A stretch of DNA of 64,000 nt from Oreocharis arfaki (lineage: Eukaryota > Chordata > Aves > Passeriformes > Paramythiidae). Made by a program: the position numbers and the translations under genes. The DNA is taken from contig VZRR01013891.1 in the NCBI GenBank assembly GCA_013398015.1, positions 124,001 to 188,000 of the forward strand, given 5' to 3'. Positions 57,256-64,000 of this stretch are shown here, piece by piece. How positions within the stretch are numbered: position 1 is the first letter of the stretch; each line of letters starts with the position of its first letter. Below the pieces are notes generated by a model that worked only from the letters and a program-made list of their open reading frames with translations, was not told the DNA's origin and ran no database searches.

Positions 57256-58068
57256 AATTTAGGCTTATAAAATACAGAGCTCATCTCTGGTAGAGAATGA
57301 TCAGACATAGAATGAATATCCTGACATTTGTAAAAAGAAGACATTAGGAGAAGGAAATTATTAAATCAATTTGCAAGGCCATGTCTGCTCAACTGGAACC
57401 GTGCTGATTAGCCCCAAACAATGCTGGAGGAGATAGCTTGCGTGAGTGTTCACAGCAACATTTTATCTTGGATTGAAGACACAAATGATTGTTCTCAGAA
57501 TGTTTGTTTTTCCAGGCTACTGACAAACAGAATGTGTATTGATGCCACTTGGCCTGTCACACTGTATTTATTCATTTCTATAACAGAAAGAACAAAAATG
57601 TTCCCTCTTCAAATTAGCTTAGCATTTTCAGGTGCTGATGGGATATATGTAGCTGTGTGCTGCTGTGTTTTTTCTATACTGTGGCATTGTACTGCACTTA
57701 ATAGTAATACATGAAAATAGTTCCTGAGCTGTGGCCCCAAGATGAATCCACCACCTCCCTAACACCTACCAGAAAAAAGGAAAACACACTGGAGTTTGCA
57801 GCAGGCAAGCAGGTCACTTGTTATCAGCCATAAGCCATCTTTACATGAGCACTGCAGAGCTCTGTGCCACTGATGGCCCAGGGGAGTTGCTGGAGGAGCC
57901 AAAATGGAGCTGGGTGTGGGCATACAGTGTGTCCCTGGCAGAAAGGACTCACCAGGTCCCTGTGTGCAGTGTCCTTTGGCACAGGACCAGGTTGGTTTCT
58001 TCCACACTGAGGAGTTCCCAGCATCACTACCCTCTGCTGAGAGAAGCAGCACTTTATTCCCACATCTC

Positions 58069-58118
58069 TCATAGAATCACAGAATGGTTTGGGTTTGCAG
58101 GAACCTTAAAGCCCATCT
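58069..58118 (-). mobile_element. CR1 LINE 3' tail, inverted relative to its neighbour
   Basis: CATAGAATCACAGAATGGTT, then GGAACCTTAAAGCCCATCT: a CR1 tail on the minus strand that abuts a plus-strand CR1. Confidence 0.88.
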
Positions 58119-58632
58119 CGAGCCCCTGCCTCGAGTGCTGTGTCCAGTTCTGGGCCCCTCAATTTAGGAAAGGTGTTGAGATGCTGGAGCATGTCCAGAG
58201 AAGGGCAACAAGGCTGGTGAAGGGTCTGGAGCACAAGTCCTGTGAGGAGCAGCTGAGGGAGCTGGGGTTGTCTATCCTGGAGAAGAGGAAGCTCAGGGGA
58301 GACCTCATCACTCTCTACATCTCCCTGACAGGAGGGTGCAGCCAGGTGGAGGTCGGTCTCTTCTCCCAGGCAATCAACAAGAGGACGAGAGGACACAGTC
58401 CTAAGCTGCACCAGGGGAAGTTTAGGCTGAACATTGGGAAAAAATTCTTCACAGAAGGAGCGACAGGGCATTGGAATGGGCTGCCCAGGGAGGAGGTGGA
58501 GTCACCATCCCTGGAGGTGTTTAAGACTGGATGTGGCACTTAGTGCCATGGTCTAGTTGACAAGGTGGTGTTAGGTCATAGGTTAGACTCGGTGTCTCAA
58601 AGGTCTTTCCCAACCTAGTTAATTCTGTGATT
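58119..58632 (+). mobile_element. CR1 LINE 3' fragment, about 510 bp
   Basis: It carries the end of the CR1 pol frame, open over a good part of its length (TGGAGCATGTCCAGAGAAGG, CACCAGGGGAAGTTTAGGCT), then CAAAGGTCTTTCCCAACCTA. It is less decayed than the other copies, so probably younger. Confidence 0.93.
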
Positions 58633-61073
58633 TTGTGGGTGAAACCCATAGCTGGGAGAGGAGGAAGAGGAAAAGCCAGGTGGCAGAGTGAAGCCACCTC
58701 CCTGGGGCAGCAGCACATGACTGATCCGGCAACCTGGGGGATGGGAACAGCTCTGACAACCCAACAGAACATTTCATGTAATTTCTAAGGGTCATGTTTT
58801 TCTTTCAGGAATCTCATTGCTGAGCTTTTAGCTATCACACTATGCATGTGTGATCTGGCTAAACAGAAGCTGAGAGTGAGAGCTACTATTCTGCTTTTCA
58901 AGAGTTACAGAACAAGCAATAGGGTCTGCCTGAGGTTCTGACCAGTGTAGGCAAGCCCAAGAGTCACTGCCTGGGGCTGAGGGGCTGATGCTCACCTGGA
59001 GAAGGGGGTGGCAGCAGGGCCGGCCAGAAGAGGAGAAAGGGGATCAGCCTGCTGCTGGAGGGCTGGAAAGCTGCTGTCACCAGGCTGGGACTTGAGAGCA
59101 GGTCCCTGCTTGTGGCCAGGTAAGCCCTGCAGCTGCCCAAGCAGCTTTGCTGGGGACTGTTGCTTCAGCAGTCTTATGCCCTTGGCATGCCTGGAGACAG
59201 CACTAATAATTAGGATTAAAAGAAAGGTAATGCCTTAGGGCAGCTTAGTGAAATCCAACAGTTTGATTGAATCCAATCAAACAATCCCTAAGTAAAAGCA
59301 GTAAGTGTCTGGCTGGGGCTGCATGGCTTCCCCCGATGCTGAAGATGAAACCAGGGGCCTTAAAAAATTATGAGTATCTCCATGCTACAGCCTAGCAAAA
59401 TGTTTTTAAGGTGCTCTCCCTGTTCTCTTCCTTTCCCTATCACCTTTTCCCCTTGCATTTGGTTCCACTGTACCAGTGAGATATTTTTTATTAAATTCAA
59501 AGCATATTTGTGTGGGATGGATGGCTTTAAAGGCAAAATCATGTCACTGCCATTGATGATGGCAGATGACTGCACCTTACTTGGACAAAATCCCATTTTA
59601 CGATAGCTGGATTTTAAGTAAGGGTTGTAGACTTTGTGACAATGGAATTGGACACCTCTGTTAAAATCATCAGCAAGACTTCCACTGATGGCAAGCACTG
59701 AGTCCCCACAGCTTCCTCATGAAAGCACTTACCTGCAGCCAGGGAGGTGAGTGATGCTCTGAGGGGTCACACCCCAGGGCTGCCTGCGGTGTTCCAGGAC
59801 ATGTGGAGCAAAACCACTGCTGTTGGGTTATACATTCCCTTACAAAGCGAATCAGAATGCTGCCATGAGGTGAGTGGAATTCAGGTGCTCCTGCTTAATC
59901 TGCTTCTGTGAGTGCCTGTAAGGAAAGATTTAACTTGCAACACACTTGTGTACAACTCGAATTGTGTAACAGCAGCTGCAGGGGTAGCGGCTTACAGAAA
60001 AAACTACTTCTCTGTCTTTGGTACTCATCACAGATATGAGCAGACTTCACAGATATGCAGGACTTGACTGGAGGAGCTATAGTTCCTTATTGACTTCAGT
60101 TGGATTGGTGAATATTTGGCATTACCGGAAATACAAACCTAATTCATAAGGTGCAGCATTTTCAAAAATGCTGGGGTTTTCCTATGGGACCTTCCTAATG
60201 AGACCAAGCATTGCTTTTAGAATGTGGTTTAGTTGTAGAGATGGAAATAGCAGTCCTCTATATCTGCAATATATCTGAGGCCCCCCTGCCAGATAAGCTC
60301 ACAGGAAAGAGTGCTATGGCCAGCAGCACAGTGAGCTGTGTCACCATTACATATGGGCATGATCCTGCTCCATTTGATATTTCCAGCAGAGCCTTAAAAG
60401 ATTTTTCAGTCTATCTGGGTTTGGCGCATCCTGGAATTTCATCTCTCTAATCTGCTCCTGCAGACTAGTTTTTCCTTCTAATTCCATGTGAAAAAAAAAT
60501 AATGAGAGGGTAAAACAAGTGGAGAGAGTGTTAATAGCTGCAGTGCTTGGTGTGGGCCCCAGACTATATGCTCAGCACCAACACATGGAGCTTCTTCAGC
60601 AGAGCCAGTTGTTCCTCCTCTTGCTTTCCGTGGACACATAGTGCAGACCATTAAAGGCCTTTTTCGGATCCACTGCCAGTGTCAGCAAATCAAGAATCTC
60701 AAGAAACACTGCTTCACTGTGGTAATGCTGCCAGGGCAGTAAGTGGCAGGGGGTGACATGGCCAGGATGTCACAAGCACAAAACGACACACGCTGTGTGT
60801 GCAAGGCACTTGCATTTCACCCAGTAGGCTGTGCATGTTGGTGTGTGCCACCCAACTTTGGGTAGGATGATGGACCTGGGAACTATCCAAGTGGGTTTAG
60901 CTGCAGATCCCAGCGAAAACAAACTTTGTAGATTATAAACTGGATGTATGCGAGAGATTCAGCTCCTAGAATATAACCGCATGAGACCCACGAGAACCAG
61001 ACTGAGTACCTGAGGCTCTGCAGGCTGTGAGCGCCAGCCTGGCTGCATCGGGGACTGACGGCAGGCAGTAGAG

Positions 61074-61200
61074 GAGGACAGGCAGCGGACGGGCGGCAGG
61101 CAGGGCAGGCAGTGGGCAGCGGGGGGCGGACAGGGTGGGCAGCGGGCGGCGGACAGGGCGGGCAGCGGGAGACAGGCAGTGGGCAGGGCGGGCAGCGGGG
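61074..61200 (+). repeat. G-rich tandem repeat, 23-bp unit
   Basis: Two near-identical 23-bp units start at 61125 and 61148 (GGCGGACAGGGTGGGCAGCG and the same with C for T), flanked by degenerate GGCAGG/GGGCAGCGGG copies. Many G-runs of three to six are close together, so it could fold as a G-quadruplex. Confidence 0.75.
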
Positions 61201-61287
61201 AACAGGCAGCCCGTACCCGGCGCCGCGGGCGGTGCCGCATCTCCGCCTGGCCGCTCGTGGGGCGCCGTGCGGGCCGGGGAAGGGCCG

Positions 61288-61417
61288 NNNNNNNNNNNNN
61301 NNNNNNNNNNNNNNNNNNNNNNNNNNNNNNNNNNNNNNNNNNNNNNNNNNNNNNNNNNNNNNNNNNNNNNNNNNNNNNNNNNNNNNNNNNNNNNNNNNNN
61401 NNNNNNNNNNNNNNNNN
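61288..61417. other. Assembly gap (130 N)
   Basis: A run of 130 N in the GC-rich promoter, 10 bases before the probable SUSD3 start codon. Long open frames predicted across it on either strand are artefacts. Confidence 1.
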
Positions 61418-61427
61418 CGGCGGAGCC

Positions 61428-61512
61428 ATGCCGGCGGCCACCGCGCCCGGGCTGGACGCGCCGCGCACCCCCGCGCTCGGGCGGGACAGCGGCGGCCCCC
61501 GCGGATACACAG
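61428..61512 (+). CDS. SUSD3: Probable SUSD3 coding exon 1 (partial gene)
   Basis: ATG in a GAGCCATGC context, then 28 codons (MPAATAPGLDAPRTPALG, RDSGGPRGYT) and one base before a good donor, ACACAG|GTACGA. SUSD3 is a small single-pass membrane protein with one sushi domain, encoded by later exons beyond the window. The identification rests on three points: SUSD3 lies directly after FGD3 on the same strand in human, the exon is similar in size, and its last codons plus phase (…YT-G here, …RT-G in human) fit. The Ala/Pro/Gly/Arg-rich text itself is poorly conserved. A different short first exon cannot be excluded, and the start could lie inside the N gap. Confidence 0.6.
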
Positions 61513-64000
61513 GTACGAGCGGGGTCCCGCATCATTCCTCGCACAAGTTTCCTCCCGCGTCGCACCGGAGGGGAGGGCGGTTGCCGGCCGGGGGAGCGCC
61601 AGACCCCAGTCAGGATGCAGGATTCCTCCCGCGTAGGAATACGGGGTGACCAGCGCAGGATGCGGTACCCCGCTGTTGTATGTCCCCCACGAAGGGACGC
61701 GGGAGGCCCGAGCCGGGGTTGCGTTACCTTCCCACTCAGCTCCGGACCCCCGCGCCGGGCAGCCCCCCCCATTCTGTGTCGCCTCCGGCCGGTCCCTGCA
61801 GCCGCGGAGCGCGGAGGGGACAATGGTCCGCGCCCTGAAGTTCTCGGGCACACCGCGCGTCGGGACGGGTGTCCCGGAGCCGCCCCGGGCACGGGGGGGT
61901 GTCCCGGCGGGTCCCGGCGACCCTGTGACAGCTCTGCCGGGGCTGCACTCGGGGGGCCGAGCGGGGCCAGTCCTGGGCTGCGGGTCAGGCGGAGGGGCCG
62001 AGCACCCCCAGGGCGGCACGCAGCAGCCCCTCTCCGGAGCCGTCCGAGCTGGTCACCCGGGGAGCTGCTGGAGCCCCGGGGGCTTATTGCTCCCAGAGAG
62101 GAGGCGCTGCGGTTCAATAGAAGTTTGGGGTTCACTCGCTGGGGTGGCCGCGGGCACTGGAACGAGTGCATGGGTGCAGAGAGGAGTGTCTAGCAAATAT
62201 GGAAGGTGCTGGTTCTCAGAGACGTCGTCCCTGGGCGCATGTCACTGGGCTGGGAAGGAAATGAAGATACTAGTGTTTTAATGGAATATGGTAATACATT
62301 GAGGGGTGGAATGAGAAACCAATCAAAGTGTTTTCCTTCTTATCTTTCTCTTCTCTCGAGTTTTGTTATTCATTTAGTTGCATAGACCATAACATCCTTT
62401 CAAAACCGCTTTGGCTTAAGTGGGTTCAATAGTTTGGAGATAATGCGAGGTTACAGGGGGTCTGGCCCTGAACTGGTGAGACATGTCCACTGCACAGGGC
62501 TGTGGCATTGGTGGGTGTCTGGGCCTGGAGGGAGCAGAGCCATGGTCTGGACCTGCAGTCTGGGGCAGCAGGAGATGCTTGTTCCCAGCCACAGCCACCT
62601 CTGGAGTCTGGGAGCAAGGTGAGATGGAAGGATGCTGGGGCATAGTGCAGCTGCAGTGACCTGCTGCTTGCTGGGGTTTCTTCCTCTGTACTTCAGATCA
62701 CAGGGCCGATGGGCTTTTCCCTGGCTTCAGTGCAAGCAGGGCTGAGTGCTCCTGAAATCCAGGGACGTCCTTCTCATGCGCAGCCTGTCCTCTCATATCC
62801 TTGCAATTCAATCGGCTTGTGAAGTTCTAACAGACTTTATTAATGACCTAATTTTGTTGTGCCTATAGAAATTGGCAAATGTATTCGGGCTACTAGCATA
62901 GCAATGCTTTAAATTGTATCCTCTGAATGTGCTTAGCTGCTTAATTTGAATTTAATAGAGCAGTTCATTTGAAAATGCGAAATAAGTTCTGGGAAACCTG
63001 CTTAGAGAATTAACTCAAACCCAAGTGTAGACCCTGTTGTTCTAGCCTGATAGTGTTACTAGTTACTGACTTTTCTCTTTTTAAAAATCATGTATATTTG
63101 GCTGCTTTTATATGTTGTGTCGAAGTCTTGTGGGGCTGGGTTTGCCCACACTAAAAGTTTTGGAAGTCTTGGTAGTGGCATGTCCTGTGTTACACTCAGC
63201 CTTTCTGATTCTGTATAGGTTAACGTTGCTCTTTGTAGGTTTGTGGCAAAACAGCTAGAAATGCTAATCTGCCAAAAAATATTTGGTGTTTGAATTAGAA
63301 ATCCACCCTCAGTTAATCCCTTGGATATCTATAGGCCTGGCTCCTCTCAGCCATGTCTCCAGCCAGAACAACAAACACCATTTTTTCCAAGCCAACTACA
63401 CCAAAACCATGGAGCAGGAGTCCTCAGTAAGGTGCTAAACTGGAATACTCTGGGTCAGGGCTTGGCTGTGCTGCACGGACCTGTTGCATTGGCTGTAGGA
63501 CCAGCAGTGATGCTTGAGCACACGGGGCTTTGCCAGACCTTAGCTGGGTGTCTGCTCACTCGTCCCCTCTCTGCTACGTCTTGGAGGTTTGCCATGGGGC
63601 GATTCCACCTTCACCAACACCCGTTTGGAACTACAAATATACTGAGTCAGGTGGACGTACTGCTAAGCAGTTAGATAGCTAAAATGATGGCTACTTGTAT
63701 AATTTTAAATTTAACTCTTGTTCAGGATGCTTCATTTAAATGTGACCATGTTATTTATCCATCATTGTTAGCTGCCAATTGTTATACAGTATTTATACAG
63801 TATCTTTCATTGCATCATGTTATTGGTGATCCTTTTTCATGCTCAGTGCCCCCTTACATTATTTCAGACCGTGAGCAATATTGGGCAACAATAAAGAGTT
63901 GCACAGATAAACTCACTCACATGTTCCTTTTGAGAGGATGAAAAAAATGTGGCAGGATTTCCATTTGAATTAACGGGTGAATGAGAGAGAAATTAAAGGA
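61513..64000 (+). other. First intron of the probable SUSD3 gene
   Basis: From the donor to the window end. The first 600 bases belong to the CpG island; the rest is ordinary. I see no sushi-domain exon and no recognised repeat. Confidence 0.6.

Larger units (their letters stand above)
53896..61050. other. Intergenic region between FGD3 and the downstream CpG-island gene
   Basis: It starts AT-rich with several AATAAA motifs (a possible longer FGD3 3' UTR). It then has a CR1 copy at 56990-57255 and an inverted pair of CR1 copies at 58069-58632. No coding exon is recognised. A GC-rich patch at 58970-59125 ends in CCAG|GTAAGC, a donor-like site without other support. Confidence 0.6.
61050..62120. 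promoter_or_regulatory. CpG island promoter of the downstream gene (probable SUSD3)
   Basis: GC- and CpG-dense sequence surrounding the first coding exon at 61428. No TATA box is seen. It includes a G-rich tandem repeat (61074-61200) and the N gap. The bulk of the transcription start region is probably hidden in or beside the gap. Confidence 0.75.

Noticed and set aside
57818..58543. 241-codon open frame
   Set aside because: Most of it is the CR1 pol 3' end at 58119-58632 joined by chance to the upstream flank; not a host gene.
58970..59125. GC-rich patch ending in a donor-like CCAG|GTAAGC
   Set aside because: It could be a non-coding first exon, but there is no start, partner acceptor or conserved text to support it.
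60883..62193. Long open frames on both strands across the CpG island
   Set aside because: They run through the 130-N gap and arise from GC-rich sequence with few stops; only the short exon at 61428 has a start, splice donor and context.
1..64000. CRISPR arrays, operons, tRNA or rRNA genes, and a novel defence-like system
   Set aside because: The window is vertebrate nuclear DNA dominated by one multi-exon gene; no direct-repeat arrays, cloverleaf genes or clustered unknown genes were seen.

Overview
The window comes from a bird nuclear genome. The evidence is many 5'-truncated CR1 LINE fragments with the avian 3' tail (ATTCTATGATTCT-type octamers), a pair of LTR fragments of one family resembling passerine endogenous retroviral LTRs, long introns with GT-AG borders, and a CpG island with an assembly gap. 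Passerine or close relative is an inference from the LTRs only.

One gene fills most of the window: FGD3, a FYVE, RhoGEF and PH domain protein, on the + strand. Joining exons at matching splice phases gives one uninterrupted frame from 5077 to the stop at 53140. The best-supported part starts at the ATG at 9747, which lines up with the mammalian start, and gives 762 residues. These are an N-terminal acidic region with a DSGIDS degron, a DH domain, PH1, a FYVE zinc finger with all eight cysteines, and PH2. Two further exons upstream (5077-5247 and 8449-8617) continue the same frame and add at least 129 residues, including a proline-rich stretch. The intron between them would use a GC-AG donor. 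The first exon(s) are not seen.

The first 5 kb holds no recognised exon and one LTR-like repeat. From 53141 there is a 3' UTR with poly(A) signals. From about 53.9 to 61 kb lies an intergenic stretch with CR1 copies, including two in inverted orientation that abut at 58118/58119. From about 61.05 to 62.1 kb is a CpG island with a G-rich 23-bp tandem repeat, a 130-base N gap (61288-61417) and one short first coding exon at 61428-61512. From its position, strand and splice phase this is probably SUSD3 exon 1, since SUSD3 follows FGD3 in the same orientation on human chromosome 9. The rest, to 64000, is its first intron.

FGD3 is known as a CDC42 exchange factor that remodels actin; SUSD3 is a small membrane protein with a sushi domain. 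Nothing suggests that they act together: their adjacency is ordinary conserved synteny. I found no new biological system. The most useful leads are the N-terminal extension with its GC-AG intron, a candidate 54-nt cassette exon at 12934-12987, and transposons inserted very close to exon borders.
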